From NCBI RefSeq assembly GCF_001418225.1, contig NZ_LIPT01000004.1, forward strand, positions 62,001-126,000: a stretch of 64,000 bases of DNA, given 5' to 3'. Positions within the stretch are counted from its first letter, which is position 1, and each line of letters opens with the position of its first letter. Below the pieces are notes generated by a model. That model was given only the letters and a program-made list of their open reading frames with translations, was not told the DNA's origin and ran no database searches. Below are positions 45,486 through 54,774 of the stretch, one piece after another. This DNA is from Pannonibacter indicus. GTDB lineage: Bacteria; Pseudomonadota; Alphaproteobacteria; Rhizobiales; Stappiaceae. Position numbers and translations under genes: made by a program.

Positions 45486-46211
45486 ATGGCCGGCAGCAAG
45501 TCCGCCCGTCCCGCCGGGACATCCGTTACCGCTGATGAGGCCGAGGCACACCGCCGCGGCCTCATGCTCGTTCTGTCCTCGCCTTCGGGCGCGGGCAAGT
45601 CGACGATTGCCCGCAATCTGCTGGGGCAGGAGACAAGCCTGTCCCTGTCGATTTCCGTGACGACGCGCCCGCGCCGCACCAGCGAGATTGATGGCGTGCA
45701 CTATCATTTCATTTCCCGTGAAAAATTCGAGCTGATGCGCGACCGGGAAGAGCTGCTGGAATGGGCCGAGGTGCATGGCAACTACTATGGCACGCCGCGC
45801 GATCCGGTGGAGCAGGCGCTGCGCAGCGGCCGGGACGTGCTGTTCGACATCGATATCCAGGGCACCTTCCAGCTTTATGAGCGGATGCGTGAGGATGTGG
45901 TGTCCATCTTCATCCTGCCGCCATCCATCGCCGAGATGAAATCCCGCCTGCACCGGCGGGCGGAAGATGCCGATGACGTGATTCTGAGGCGGCTAAAGAC
46001 CGCTGTCGGCGAGATGCGCCACTGGAGCGAATATGACTATGTGGTTGTCAATGACGATCTCAGCCGCGCCTTCCTGGCGGTGCAGTCCATCCTGCGCGCC
46101 GAGCGCCACCGCCGCTCCCGTTCTGCCGCCATCGGGCCCTTCATCGACGGCATGGTGGATGACCTGCGCCGCGAGTTGGGCGAGGCCGGCGTGAGCGATG
46201 CCGAAGGCTGA
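45486..46211 (+). CDS. gmk: Guanylate kinase
   Basis: 241 residues. The P-loop is [17 protein letters not shown] near residue 33. The GMP-binding region is SVTTRPRRTSEIDGVHYHFI, then EWAEVHGNYYGTPRDPVEQA, and FDIDIQGTFQL is the core strand. It phosphorylates GMP to GDP. The N terminus is about 25 residues longer than in enteric enzymes. It is probably cotranscribed with yicC and followed by a terminator. Confidence 0.94.
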   Translation: MAGSKSARPAGTSVTADEAEAHRRGLMLVLSSPSGAGKSTIARNLLGQETSLSLSISVTTRPRRTSEIDGVHYHFISREKFELMRDREELLEWAEVHGNYYGTPRDPVEQALRSGRDVLFDIDIQGTFQLYERMREDVVSIFILPPSIAEMKSRLHRRAEDADDVILRRLKTAVGEMRHWSEYDYVVVNDDLSRAFLAVQSILRAERHRRSRSAAIGPFIDGMVDDLRRELGEAGVSDAEG

Positions 46212-46231
46212 TTTTTTCTTCATTTGAAACG

Positions 46232-46265
46232 AAACAGGGCTCCGTATCCGGAGACCTGTTTGTTT
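46232..46265 (+). terminator. Intrinsic terminator after gmk
   Basis: AAACAGG (46232-46238) pairs with CCTGTTT (46255-46261), with an inner CTCCG/CGGAG stem, and GTTTT follows. Confidence 0.75.
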
Positions 46266-46370
46266 TGAAAGAAATGAAGTGACTTTCCTCCGCGCTGGCC
46301 AGGCCTTGTGCCGGGATCTGACAGCGGCGCAGGGGGGCGCCCTGTCAAAGGCGTCTTCAACCTGCCACAC

Positions 46371-47786
46371 TCAGCCCGCCATCTGCGGCAGGCTGATTTC
46401 CTGCATCCAGCTGCAAAAATCGCTGCGGGCCCGCTGGGTCATGGCGAGCTTGCGGGCCTTGGCCTTTTCCGCCCCGCGCAGGCGCTTGCCGTCTTCGCCC
46501 TTGTTCGGGGCATCCACCGGCGGGAACAGGCCGAAATTGACATTCATCGGCTGGAACGAACGCGGCGCGCCTTCTTCCTCATGCACCAGGTGGCCGCCGG
46601 TGATATGCGCCAGCAGCGCGCCCATGGCCGTGGTGGCGGGCGGCGGCGTAAGCTCGCGTCCTTGGGCAGCTGCTGCGGCGAACAGCCCGGCCATGCAGCC
46701 GACGGAGGCCGATTCCACATAGCCTTCGCAGCCGGTGATCTGGCCGGCAAAGCGCAGGCGCGGATCAGCTTTCAGCCGCAGCGTGCCATCCAGCAGTTTC
46801 GGCGAATTGAGGAAGGTGTTGCGGTGCAAGCCGCCCAGACGGGCAAAGACGGCATTCTCCAGCCCCGGGATCATGCGGAAGATCTCGGCCTGTGCGCCAT
46901 ATTTCAGCTTCGTCTGGAAGCCGACCATGTTGTAGAGCGTGCCGAGCGCATTATCCTGGCGCAGCTGCACCACGCCATAGGCCTTGACGGTGGGGTTATG
47001 GGCGTTGGTGAGGCCCATCGGCTTCATCGGCCCATGGCGCAGGGTTTCGCGGCCGCGCTCCGCCATCACCTCGATGGGCAGGCAGCCGTCGAAATAGGGG
47101 GTGTTGGCCTCCCATTCCTTGAACTCGGTCTTCTCACCTGCGATCAGCGCATCGATGAAGGCCTCGTACTGGGCCTTGTCCAAAGGGCAGTTGATGTAAT
47201 CCCTGCCCGTGCCGCCGGGACCCACCTTGTCATAGCGGGACTGGAACCAGGCCACATCCATGTTGATCGAATCAAAATGCACGATCGGGGCAATGGCGTC
47301 GAAGAAGGCGAGCGAATCTTCACCCGTGCGCGCCAGGATCGCTTCCGACAGGGCCGGAGAGGTGAGGGGGCCGGTGGCAATGATGACATTGCCCCAGTCC
47401 TGCGGCGGCAGGCTGGTCAGCTCGCCGCGCTCGATGGTGATGAGCGGGTGCGAGGTGAGCATCTGAGTCACCGCTTCCGAAAAACCGTCCCGGTCCACCG
47501 CCAGCGCGCTGCCGGCAGGCACCTGATGGGCATCTGCCGCCTGCATGATCAGCGAGCCTGCCTGACGCAGCTCCCAGTGCAGCAGGCCGACGGCATTGTA
47601 ATCCGCATCGTCGGAGCGGAACGAGTTGGAACAGACCAGCTCGGCCAGCCCGTCTGTCTTGTGGGCATCCGTTGCCCGCACCGGGCGCATTTCATGAAGA
47701 ACAACCGGAACGCCGGCGCGGGCGATCTGCCAGCTTGCTTCCGAACCGGCGAGACCGCCTCCGATCACATGAATGGGTTTCGTCAC
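46371..47786 (-). CDS. trmFO: tRNA (uracil-5-)-methyltransferase TrmFO (folate/FAD-dependent)
   Basis: About 471 residues. The FAD-binding start is [20 protein letters not shown]. Conserved GidA-like blocks are [20 protein letters not shown] and [20 protein letters not shown]. It makes ribothymidine at tRNA position 54 using methylene-tetrahydrofolate. The GTG at 47786 is favoured because the FAD motif then begins about eight residues in, as in relatives. An ATG at 47831 would add 15 residues that look unconserved, and neither start has a strong ribosome-binding site. Confidence 0.92.
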   Translation of the reverse strand: MTKPIHVIGGGLAGSEASWQIARAGVPVVLHEMRPVRATDAHKTDGLAELVCSNSFRSDDADYNAVGLLHWELRQAGSLIMQAADAHQVPAGSALAVDRDGFSEAVTQMLTSHPLITIERGELTSLPPQDWGNVIIATGPLTSPALSEAILARTGEDSLAFFDAIAPIVHFDSINMDVAWFQSRYDKVGPGGTGRDYINCPLDKAQYEAFIDALIAGEKTEFKEWEANTPYFDGCLPIEVMAERGRETLRHGPMKPMGLTNAHNPTVKAYGVVQLRQDNALGTLYNMVGFQTKLKYGAQAEIFRMIPGLENAVFARLGGLHRNTFLNSPKLLDGTLRLKADPRLRFAGQITGCEGYVESASVGCMAGLFAAAAAQGRELTPPPATTAMGALLAHITGGHLVHEEEGAPRSFQPMNVNFGLFPPVDAPNKGEDGKRLRGAEKAKARKLAMTQRARSDFCSWMQEISLPQMAG

Positions 47787-48055
47787 GTGGCTCTGCCTGT
47801 GCTTGTGCTGAAAAGGGGCTGGACCGGACATATGTCCCGGCGGCCGGTCCTGCGGCGCCAGTCCGCGCTGCGGTCCTGCATCTCAAGCCCCTGATACCCG
47901 CATGACCGGGGCGATGCAACGGAAAGCCGCCGTTGAACCTGACCCGGGGCGGTCTGGCGTTTGGCGGGACGGGGGCATTTGCCGTAGGCTGGGCAGAGAG
48001 AGGTTTGGAGACAGGCGCAGACGGGCAGGGCTCCGGCTTAAAGGGAAGGCGGCAC

Positions 48056-48706
48056 ATGCAGACCAAGGCAAGGCACCTGCGCCTCAGCAAGGCAGGACGC
48101 GCGCTTCAGATGCTGCCGGCAGCCGCAACGCTGGCGGGCTGCGCGGCGCAGGCGGAGCTGGGGCCGGAGACATGGTATCGCGACCACAAAGCGCTGCTTC
48201 CCCGGGAGAACAGGCTCTACATCTGTCACGGATTCGGCTGCACCTACACGGCGCCAGTGGATTTTTCCATTGCGGACAGGCGGAAGCTTGCATCAATTCT
48301 CGCCACAGGCAAGGAATCGCCTGCGGCAGAGCGCAGGGCCTTGTCCAGGGCCGTCCAGTGGCAGGAGGCTCGTGTGACGGCAGCGCTTGGAACCGCGCCG
48401 GATATTGGCGGCCTCGACATGCGCAATGCCGGAGTGCCGGGTCAGATGGATTGTATCGACGAGGCCAGCAACACCACCAGCCTGCTTCTTTATGCAGAAC
48501 GCGCGGGGCTGCTGCGCCACCACCGCGTTGCATCGCCGGTGGCGCGCGGCTTCCTGCTGGACGGGCGCTATCCGCATGCCACGGCGGTTCTGCGGGAAAG
48601 CGCGGGCGGCCAGGCTTATGCCATCGACAGCTGGTTGCGCGCCAATGCGGAGCCACCTGTGGTGCAGCCGCTCGAAAGCTGGTTTGCCGCATCAGGTGTC
48701 TGGTGA
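48056..48706 (+). CDS. Unknown lipoprotein with a possible Cys-His-Asp catalytic triad
   Basis: 216 residues; I do not recognise a named family. The N terminus is a lipoprotein signal (ALQMLPAAATLAGCAAQAEL, lipobox LAGC, lipidated cysteine C29). Two cysteines in YICHGFGCTYTA may be bridged. The C-terminal half has, in transglutaminase/papain-like order, C133 in GQMDCIDEASNTTSLLLYAE, H174 in RYPHATAVLRE and D191 in AYAIDSWLRANAEPP. A periplasmic cysteine-hydrolase fold is inference from that order. ATG 48056 follows AAGGGAAGGCGGCAC. It is divergent from trmFO and not in an operon. Confidence 0.75.
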   Translation: MQTKARHLRLSKAGRALQMLPAAATLAGCAAQAELGPETWYRDHKALLPRENRLYICHGFGCTYTAPVDFSIADRRKLASILATGKESPAAERRALSRAVQWQEARVTAALGTAPDIGGLDMRNAGVPGQMDCIDEASNTTSLLLYAERAGLLRHHRVASPVARGFLLDGRYPHATAVLRESAGGQAYAIDSWLRANAEPPVVQPLESWFAASGVW

Positions 48707-48738
48707 TGAAAATTTGCAGGGATGCTTAAAACGGGAAA

Positions 48739-48775
48739 AGCGCCCGCCGATGGGAGGAGGAGTTCGGCGAGCGCT
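48739..48775 (-). ncRNA. Cuckoo/CcsR-type hairpin, array 1, third (terminator-like)
   Basis: Stem AGCGC-C-CGCCGA with TCGGCG-A-GCGCT (one internal mismatch). On the transcribed minus strand the 13-base loop contains CTCCTCCTCCC. It is followed by TTTTCCCGTTTT, so this last hairpin of the array can also terminate transcription. Confidence 0.75.
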
Positions 48776-48783
48776 CTTTCCAG

Positions 48784-48811
48784 AGCCGGTTCGGGAGGAG
48801 GAGAACCGGCT
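48784..48811 (-). ncRNA. Cuckoo/CcsR-type hairpin, array 1, second
   Basis: A perfect nine-base-pair stem (48784-48792 with 48803-48811) presents the ten-base loop TCCTCCTCCC on the minus strand. Confidence 0.75.
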
Positions 48812-48815
48812 TGTT

Positions 48816-48852
48816 CCGGACCGCAGGTGGGAGGAGGAGTCCTTCGGTCCGG
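48816..48852 (-). ncRNA. Cuckoo/CcsR-type hairpin, array 1, first
   Basis: The stem pairs 48816-48823 with 48845-48852 (CCGGACCG/CGGTCCGG), with a further AGG/CCT pairing inside. The minus-strand loop contains CTCCTCCTCCC. It is the hairpin nearest the DUF1127 gene, 135 bases after its stop. Confidence 0.7.
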
Positions 48853-48987
48853 GAGAACTGAGGCGCCGTTTGGTGCCCCGTTGTTGGTTATGTTGTACCG
48901 CGGGCCGGGCGATACCGCCATGCACAATTCTGCATGGCTGGCCTGCTTATGCTGCAAAGCAGCGAAAAACAGGGCTGGGGCTGCGTC

Positions 48988-49137
48988 TCAGCGCATGGCC
49001 CCGCGGGCGACGGAGGCGATGTCCGCGCGGGAGATGCCGATGTCGCTCAGCTCACGCGAGGACATGCGGGCCAGCTCTTCATAGGTGGCGCGGTACTTCT
49101 TCCACGAGCGATACTTGGAGACGATGTCGTGCAGCAT
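48988..49137 (-). CDS. Small DUF1127 protein (CcaF1-like), copy 1
   Basis: 49 residues beginning MLHDIVSKYRSWKKYRATYE and containing the DUF1127 core ELARMSSRELSDIGISRADI, with a basic C terminus. It is too short for most gene callers. Such arginine-rich proteins in alphaproteobacteria are stress-induced. One (CcaF1 of Rhodobacter sphaeroides) is an RNA-binding factor encoded upstream of CCUCCUCCC-motif small RNAs. The same layout is seen here, with three such hairpins downstream on the same strand. The paralogue at 49642-49791 shares the core pattern. Confidence 0.85.
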   Translation of the reverse strand: MLHDIVSKYRSWKKYRATYEELARMSSRELSDIGISRADIASVARGAMR

Positions 49138-49428
49138 GATTTTATCCGTTCTTTTACTTGCTCTTGAAGCTTTAGCAGCGCTCTTGTTGGCGTTGCGTCT
49201 TGTGACCCTTATCTAGGCCTGTTCGCCGGTTTCAGCTATGGGGGCTTCCACATGCCTGCTCTGCAGGCAATGCAATGCATGATTAATGTGCATTTGCACA
49301 GATGAAGGGCATGTGGCCGGATTGTGGCGAAGCGCTCCGCGACGCAGCGGAATCACGGCTGCGCACCTGCCGTAGAGTTGCTTTGCCGGAGGGATAGTGG
49401 TGAGCGAAGGCGAGGGCTGAGTGGACAG

Positions 49429-49456
49429 AAAAAAAGGCCGCCGGCAAATCTGCGGC
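49429..49456 (-). terminator. Terminator closing the second DUF1127/hairpin unit
   Basis: On the minus strand GCCGC (from 49456) pairs with GCGGC (to 49437) and seven T residues follow (49435-49429). It would end the transcript about 80 bases after the last hairpin of array 2. Confidence 0.65.
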
Positions 49457-49516
49457 AGCCTGGCATGAGGTCTAGCGATTTGATTTTAAAGACGTATCGA
49501 ACGCCAGACAAACGAA

Positions 49517-49548
49517 CGCCCGCCAGTGGGAGGAGGTACTGGCGGGCG
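49517..49548 (-). ncRNA. Cuckoo/CcsR-type hairpin, array 2, third
   Basis: A perfect 11-base-pair stem (49517-49527 with 49538-49548, CGCCCGCCAGT/ACTGGCGGGCG) holds the minus-strand loop ACCTCCTCCC. Confidence 0.8.
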
Positions 49549-49559
49549 CTGTTTCAGCA

Positions 49560-49589
49560 GGCAGGGTTTGGGAGGAGAAGAACCCTGCC
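49560..49589 (-). ncRNA. Cuckoo/CcsR-type hairpin, array 2, second
   Basis: A nine-base-pair stem (49560-49568 with 49581-49589, GGCAGGGTT/AACCCTGCC) holds a loop reading CTTCTCCTCCCA on the minus strand, one base different from the usual motif. Confidence 0.75.
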
Positions 49590-49597
49590 GGCACACA

Positions 49598-49630
49598 GTC
49601 ACAAGGCTTGGGAGGAGGAGGGCCTGTGAC
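49598..49630 (-). ncRNA. Cuckoo/CcsR-type hairpin, array 2, first
   Basis: GTCACA pairs with TGTGAC, and an inner GGC/GCC step past a bulged A extends the stem (49598-49607 with 49622-49630). The minus-strand loop contains CTCCTCCTCCC. It begins 12 bases after the DUF1127 stop. Confidence 0.75.
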
Positions 49631-49641
49631 CGCGATCTCGA

Positions 49642-49791
49642 TTACATGCTGGCGCGGCGTGCAATGAAGCGGATATCGCCGCGGCCAATGCCCAAGTCGC
49701 TGAGTTCGCGATTGGACAGACGGGACAGCTCGTCCACCGTGCGGCGGTAGTTGACCCAGGAATTGTACTTGCGAACAACAGTGTCGATCAT
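49642..49791 (-). CDS. Small DUF1127 protein (CcaF1-like), copy 2
   Basis: 49 residues beginning MIDTVVRKYNSWVNYRRTVD with the DUF1127 core ELSRLSNRELSDLGIGRGDI and a basic end. It is clearly a paralogue of the copy at 48988-49137: same length, same SW..YR and RELSD(I/L)GI pattern. Three hairpins with CCTCCTCCC loops follow on the same strand within 125 bases, then a terminator. The unit looks like the source transcript of processed small RNAs. The function is inferred from the Rhodobacter arrangement. Confidence 0.88.
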   Translation of the reverse strand: MIDTVVRKYNSWVNYRRTVDELSRLSNRELSDLGIGRGDIRFIARRASM

Positions 49792-50484
49792 TTTCGTGTT
49801 CCTTGAACCGTCTGGAGCGTCAGCTGTCGGCCCGCGGCCGGTTAGGCTATTGTGCGGTGCAGCGCCGTTCCGATGTCCAAGAGATAGTCCGTTTTCGCAT
49901 TTGCGAGAAGTGGAAGTTTGGCATGTCAGTCATGCGAATTATGCAAGGCGGAAAAATAAACGATGATGAGCGATTGTCAGGCGAGATGAAGGACATTTAA
50001 ACCGATAAAAACGCAGAAATTCGCGCTGCAGCAGGAAATATGCAGGATGCCTCCGGTTGTGTCCCGATTGCGTGGCTCCGCAAGGCTTGTGTTGCAATGC
50101 AGCAATGGCCGGATTCGCGCTTGCCCCATGCGCCGGGTGCATGGCGCTAGCCACATTTCAGAAGCTGCCACAAGGGGTTCATAGCCAGAATCTGCAGCCT
50201 TGAAGTCCTCCCGGGCCGCCGCTGCGGCCCGCGGGCAACCTGCTTGCTCGCCAGAAGAGATGCCGGAAACTGCTGAAAACAGCCCGAAACGGCACCCGGC
50301 AGGCCTCGCGCCTATACCGCCCGTCATGCTGTTCCACCGGAGACCTCCCGCTGCGAGCTGGCCCCGGATCTCCGCTTCGCTCAAGGCGGCCGGAGGCCGA
50401 TATGCGGCGCGTCTGAGCGTTCTCAGCCTCCGGCGTCCGCTCCCGGAGAGGGCGGGGCACCCGATCAGAAGTGCCGCTTCCGTG
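49792..50484. other. Long intergenic region between the DUF1127 gene and uvrA
   Basis: About 690 bases. The part next to 49791 must contain the promoter of the DUF1127 unit, but I see no convincing -35/-10 pair or RpoH-type site. The remainder has no protein-like frame on either strand that I can support, and no clear terminator for uvrA. Confidence 0.5.
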
Positions 50485-53469
50485 TCACTCGGCTGCGGCT
50501 GTCCGTTTCTGCGGGCGGCGCTCCAGCAATTCCTTGAGGAACTGCCCGGTATGGCTTGCGGGATTCGCTGCCACATCCTCCGGACGGCCTTCAGCCACCA
50601 CCGTGCCGCCGCCATCGCCGCCCTCAGGACCGAAGTCGATCAGCCAGTCCGCCGTCTTGATGACCTCGAGATTGTGCTCGATCACCAGCACCGAATTGCC
50701 TTGCTCGACCAGCTCGTGCAGCACCTCCAGCAGCTTGGCCACATCATGGAAATGCAGGCCAGTCGTCGGCTCGTCGAGGATATAGAGTGTGCGGCCGGTG
50801 GACCGGCGTGACAGTTCCTTGGCCAGCTTCACACGCTGTGCCTCACCGCCGGAGAGGGTCGTCGCCTGCTGGCCCACCTTGATGTAGCCAAGGCCCACCT
50901 GTGCCAGGGTTTCCATCTTTTCGCGCACCGCCGGAACGGCCGAGAAGAAGCCCGCCGCCTCTTCAACGGTCATGTCGAGCACATCGGCGATCGACTTGCC
51001 CTTGAACTGCACTTCAAGCGTCTCGCGGTTGTAGCGCTTGCCCTTGCAGACATCACAGGTGACATAGATGTCGGGCAGGAAGTGCATCTCGATCTTGATG
51101 ACGCCATCGCCCTGACAGGCTTCGCAGCGGCCGCCCTTGACGTTGAAGGAGAAGCGTCCGGGCTGATAGCCGCGCGCCTTTGATTCCGGCATGCTGGCGA
51201 ACCATTCCCGAATCGGTGTGAAGGCCCCCGTGTAGGTCGCAGGATTGGAGCGCGGGGTCCGGCCGATGGGCGACTGGTCGATGTCGATCACCTTGTCGAG
51301 ATGCTCCAGCCCCTCGATCCGGTCATGCGGAGCAGGGTTCTCGCGCGCGCCGTTGAGCCGCCGCGCGGCCGACCGGTACAGGGTGTCGATGAGGAAGGTG
51401 GACTTGCCGCTCCCCGAGACGCCGGTGATGCAGGTGAAGGTGCCAAGCGGAATTTCCGCCGTGACATTCTTCAGATTGTTGCCGCGCGCGCCGATGACCT
51501 TGATCTGCCGCTTCTTGTTGATCTTGCGCCGCTCTGCGGGCAAGGCGATGCCGCGCGTTCCGCTCAGATATTGCCCTGTGAGCGAATTCGGGTCTGCCAT
51601 GATCTGCGCCGGTGTGCCCTTCGCAACGATCTGGCCGCCGTGGACGCCCGCGCCCGGCCCCACATCCACCACATAATCGGCCGTCAGCACCGCATCCTCG
51701 TCATGCTCCACGACGATCACGGTGTTGCCGAGATCGCGCAGGTGGCGCAGCGTGTCGAGAAGCCTTGCATTGTCGCGCTGATGCAGGCCGATCGACGGCT
51801 CGTCCAGCACATAAAGAACGCCCGTCAGGCCGGAGCCGATCTGCGAGGCGAGACGGATCCGCTGGCTTTCGCCGCCCGACAGTGTGCCGGAATTGCGCGA
51901 CAGCGACAGATAATCCAGCCCCACATCATTGAGGAATTTCAGCCGCTCGCGGATCTCCTTGAGAATCCTTGCGGCAATTTCCTGCTGCTTGCCGTTCAGC
52001 GCGTCATCCAGCCCGTTGAACCAGGCCCCGGCATCGCGGATCGACATGTCCGCCGCGTGGCCGATGTGCTTGCCGCCAATCTTGACGGCGAGCGCCTCGG
52101 GCTTCAGGCGGTAACCGTTACAGGCCGGGCAGGGGTGGTTTGACTGGAAACGCTCCAGCTCTTCACGGACCCAGGCCGAATCCGTTTCGCGCCAGCGCCG
52201 CTCGATATTGCCCAGAACGCCTTCGAAGGTCTTCTTTGCGCGGTAGCTGCGCACACCGTCGTCATAGACGAATTCAAGCTCGGTCTTGCCGGTGCCGTAG
52301 AGCACCGCATGGCGCACGTCATCTGGCAGCTCGCGCCAGGGCGTTGCCATGGACACCTTGAAATGCCGGCAGATGGCTTCCAGCGTCTGGGCATAATAGG
52401 GCGAGGTCGAACCGGTCTTGGCCCACGGCAGCACCGCGCCCTCGCGCAGCGACAGGCTCTGATCGGGCACCACCAGGTCCGCCTCGAAGGCCAGCGTCGT
52501 GCCGAGGCCGTCACAGGACGGGCAAGCGCCGAAGGGATTGTTGAAGGAGAAGAGGCGGGGCTCGATCTCGGGGATGGTGAAGCCGGACACCGGGCAGGCG
52601 AATTTCTCCGAGAAGATGATCCGCTCATGGGTTTCATTGCGGTTCTGCAGCACCGCATCCTTGCCCGTGGCGATCTCCAGCGGCTTGTCCGCAAATTCGG
52701 CAATGGCAATGCCATCGGCCAGCTTCAACGCCGTTTCGAAGGAGTCTGCAAGACGGCCTGCAATGTCCTCGCGCACGACAATGCGGTCCACCACCACATC
52801 GATGTCATGCTTGAACTTCTTGTCGAGGGCCGTGGCCTCGGAAATCTCATGAAACTCGCCGTTGATCTTGACCCGCTGGAAGCCCTTTCTCATCAGCTCG
52901 GCCAGTTCCTTGCGGTATTCACCCTTGCGCCCGCGCACCACCGGAGCCAGCAGGTAAAGCCGCGTGCCTTCCTCCAGCGACATGACCCTGTCGACCATCT
53001 GGCTGACGGTCTGGCTCTCGATCGGCAAACCCGTCGCCGGCGAGTAGGGGGTGCCCACGCGCGCAAACAGAAGGCGCATGTAGTCATAGATCTCGGTGAC
53101 CGTGCCCACAGTCGAGCGCGGATTGCGCGAGGTGGTTTTCTGTTCGATCGAGATGGCGGGAGACAGGCCATCGATCTGATCCACATCCGGCTTCTGCATC
53201 ATCTCCAGAAACTGGCGGGCATAGGCCGAGAGGCTTTCGACATAGCGGCGCTGGCCTTCCGCATAGATCGTGTCGAAGGCGAGAGACGACTTGCCCGAAC
53301 CAGACAGGCCCGTCATCACGATCAGCTTGTCGCGCGGCAGGTCCAGATCGACGTTCTTGAGATTGTGCTCGCGCGCGCCGCGGATGGAAATCATCTTGTC
53401 ACGGCTGAAGCCCGTCAGGGCAGATCCCTGTTCCTTGCTCTGCGGTTCGGCGGCGGCATCCTTGGCCAT
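50485..53469 (-). CDS. uvrA: Excinuclease ABC subunit A
   Basis: 994 residues. Two ABC ATPase modules are present: Walker [21 protein letters not shown] near residue 53 and [20 protein letters not shown] in the C-terminal half. Signature regions include [20 protein letters not shown] and [18 protein letters not shown]. Zinc modules are [14 protein letters not shown] and [16 protein letters not shown], with [10 protein letters not shown]. It recognises bulky DNA damage with UvrB. The first zinc finger has Ser in place of one Cys (CPVSGF), as I recall from relatives. ATG 53469 is used; an upstream ATG at 53502 is less likely. Confidence 0.96.
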   Translation of the reverse strand: MAKDAAAEPQSKEQGSALTGFSRDKMISIRGAREHNLKNVDLDLPRDKLIVMTGLSGSGKSSLAFDTIYAEGQRRYVESLSAYARQFLEMMQKPDVDQIDGLSPAISIEQKTTSRNPRSTVGTVTEIYDYMRLLFARVGTPYSPATGLPIESQTVSQMVDRVMSLEEGTRLYLLAPVVRGRKGEYRKELAELMRKGFQRVKINGEFHEISEATALDKKFKHDIDVVVDRIVVREDIAGRLADSFETALKLADGIAIAEFADKPLEIATGKDAVLQNRNETHERIIFSEKFACPVSGFTIPEIEPRLFSFNNPFGACPSCDGLGTTLAFEADLVVPDQSLSLREGAVLPWAKTGSTSPYYAQTLEAICRHFKVSMATPWRELPDDVRHAVLYGTGKTELEFVYDDGVRSYRAKKTFEGVLGNIERRWRETDSAWVREELERFQSNHPCPACNGYRLKPEALAVKIGGKHIGHAADMSIRDAGAWFNGLDDALNGKQQEIAARILKEIRERLKFLNDVGLDYLSLSRNSGTLSGGESQRIRLASQIGSGLTGVLYVLDEPSIGLHQRDNARLLDTLRHLRDLGNTVIVVEHDEDAVLTADYVVDVGPGAGVHGGQIVAKGTPAQIMADPNSLTGQYLSGTRGIALPAERRKINKKRQIKVIGARGNNLKNVTAEIPLGTFTCITGVSGSGKSTFLIDTLYRSAARRLNGARENPAPHDRIEGLEHLDKVIDIDQSPIGRTPRSNPATYTGAFTPIREWFASMPESKARGYQPGRFSFNVKGGRCEACQGDGVIKIEMHFLPDIYVTCDVCKGKRYNRETLEVQFKGKSIADVLDMTVEEAAGFFSAVPAVREKMETLAQVGLGYIKVGQQATTLSGGEAQRVKLAKELSRRSTGRTLYILDEPTTGLHFHDVAKLLEVLHELVEQGNSVLVIEHNLEVIKTADWLIDFGPEGGDGGGTVVAEGRPEDVAANPASHTGQFLKELLERRPQKRTAAAE

Positions 53470-53800
53470 CGGTATCGTCCTGAACTTGCCCGGCGCGGGC
53501 ATGAAAACTGGCAGCAGTTATAAGCGCCGCACAACAGGCCTCAACTGGCAAAATGCTGTGCGGATGAGAATGTCCTGACCTGTTCCGGTCAGGCGCGGTG
53601 GAAGGCTCGTGAAAAAATCAGCCTGAGAAAAGCCTGAGCTGCGGCGATGGTTCGTGCTTGACCGGCAAGGACGGACCCATCTGTCCGGAATGTTCCGTCT
53701 GTCTCATCTGCGGTCCTTCTTTCGCATCTTCAAGGGCAGGTCTCTGACAATCTGCGGCTTGGCCTGCATTTTGCGGGTCTGCCGGATCACACTCCATAAG

Positions 53801-53815
53801 GAACGTAACAGGAAC
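53801..53815. promoter_or_regulatory. LexA (SOS) box, alphaproteobacterial type
   Basis: GAAC-GTAACAG-GAAC fits the direct-repeat consensus GAAC-N7-GAAC (GTTC-N7-GTTC) used by alphaproteobacterial LexA. It is the box nearer uvrA, an SOS gene. Confidence 0.8.
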
Positions 53816-53931
53816 AAAAATCTGAAGCAAGCCGCATCTCCGTGAAAAACTGCTGTCTTGCCTCTTTTCCGGCGGGGCCGGGTTTTTGACGCAAAGGCAG
53901 GAAAATGGCTCTTGACGGCAGGAACAAAAAA

Positions 53932-53946
53932 GGAACAATCTATGCC
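53932..53946. promoter_or_regulatory. Second LexA (SOS) box
   Basis: GAAC-AAAAAAG-GAAC is another exact match to GAAC-N7-GAAC, 131 bases from the first. It is nearer ssb. Two boxes in one divergent promoter region would allow separate SOS control of uvrA and ssb. Confidence 0.8.
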
Positions 53947-54216
53947 TGCATCGGCTTGAAAGCGGCCAGCTTTGTGGACAACGCGGCGCAGCCGGGCAGA
54001 ATGGTTCGCATGAGGGGCGAAGAGGCGGTAGGGTCGCCCGGTCAACCGGTTTCTGCTGCCGTCCAGAAGGGCGCCTGATCTGGCTTCCGGGCCGGAGGGG
54101 GCGTGTTTCCAGGCTGTTCTTGTGAGCAGCGGACAGGCGCAGGGCGGCGCCGGCCTTGGGCTGTGCCCGTGCCGGGCTTGGACGACAAAGGACAGACAAA
54201 AGCAGGAGCCACTGGT

Positions 54217-54774
54217 ATGGCGGGTAGCGTGAACAAGGTCATTCTGGTTGGCAATCTGGGGGCGGATCCCGAGATCCGCCGCACGCAGGATGGCCGTGCC
54301 ATCGCCAATTTGCGCATTGCCACATCCGAGACGTGGCGGGACCGCGGGTCGGGGGAGCGGCGCGAGCGCACCGAATGGCACCGGGTGGTGATCTTCAATG
54401 AAGGCCTTTGCAAGATTGCCGAGCAGTACCTGCGCAAGGGCGCGAAGGTTTACATCGAGGGCCAGCTGCAGACCCGCAAATGGCAGGATCAGAGCGGCCA
54501 GGAGCGCTTCTCCACCGAAGTGGTGCTGCAGGGCTTCAACTCGGCACTGACCATGCTGGACGGGCGCGGCGGAGGCGGCGGTGGTGGCGGTGGCGGCGCA
54601 CTGCCGGATTACGGCTCGGGCGGCTATGATGGTGGCTCCAGCGGTGGCGGCGGCTATGGCGGTGGTTCGGGCGGCGGCGGTTACGGTGGCGGCGGTTATG
54701 GGAGTGGCTCCGGCGGCTCCGGTGGTGCAGGCGGCGGCTATGGCGGCGGCATGGACGACGAGATCCCGTTCTGA
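54217..54774 (+). CDS. ssb: Single-stranded DNA-binding protein
   Basis: 185 residues. An OB-fold fills about residues 1-112 ([20 protein letters not shown], then [32 protein letters not shown]). A glycine-dominated linker spans about residues 115-178, and the partner-binding tip is DDEIPF. The linker DNA is a GGCGGC-rich repetitive stretch prone to length variation. ATG 54217 follows AGCAGGAGCCACTGGT. It is divergent from uvrA with LexA boxes between. Confidence 0.95.
   Translation: MAGSVNKVILVGNLGADPEIRRTQDGRAIANLRIATSETWRDRGSGERRERTEWHRVVIFNEGLCKIAEQYLRKGAKVYIEGQLQTRKWQDQSGQERFSTEVVLQGFNSALTMLDGRGGGGGGGGGGALPDYGSGGYDGGSSGGGGYGGGSGGGGYGGGGYGSGSGGSGGAGGGYGGGMDDEIPF

Larger units (their letters stand above)
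53470..54216. other. Divergent uvrA-ssb regulatory region
   Basis: About 750 bases without a supported gene. It contains two LexA-type boxes (listed separately) and a small perfect hairpin, CCTGACC/GGTCAGG (53574-53593), in the uvrA leader. The length means uvrA and ssb have long untranslated leaders or additional promoters. Confidence 0.6.

Noticed and set aside
48745-49630. The repeated GGGAGGAGG on the plus strand as a series of ribosome-binding sites
   Set aside because: No start codons with protein-like frames follow. The motif always sits in a hairpin loop, and the complementary strand gives the known CCTCCTCCC loops downstream of DUF1127 genes.
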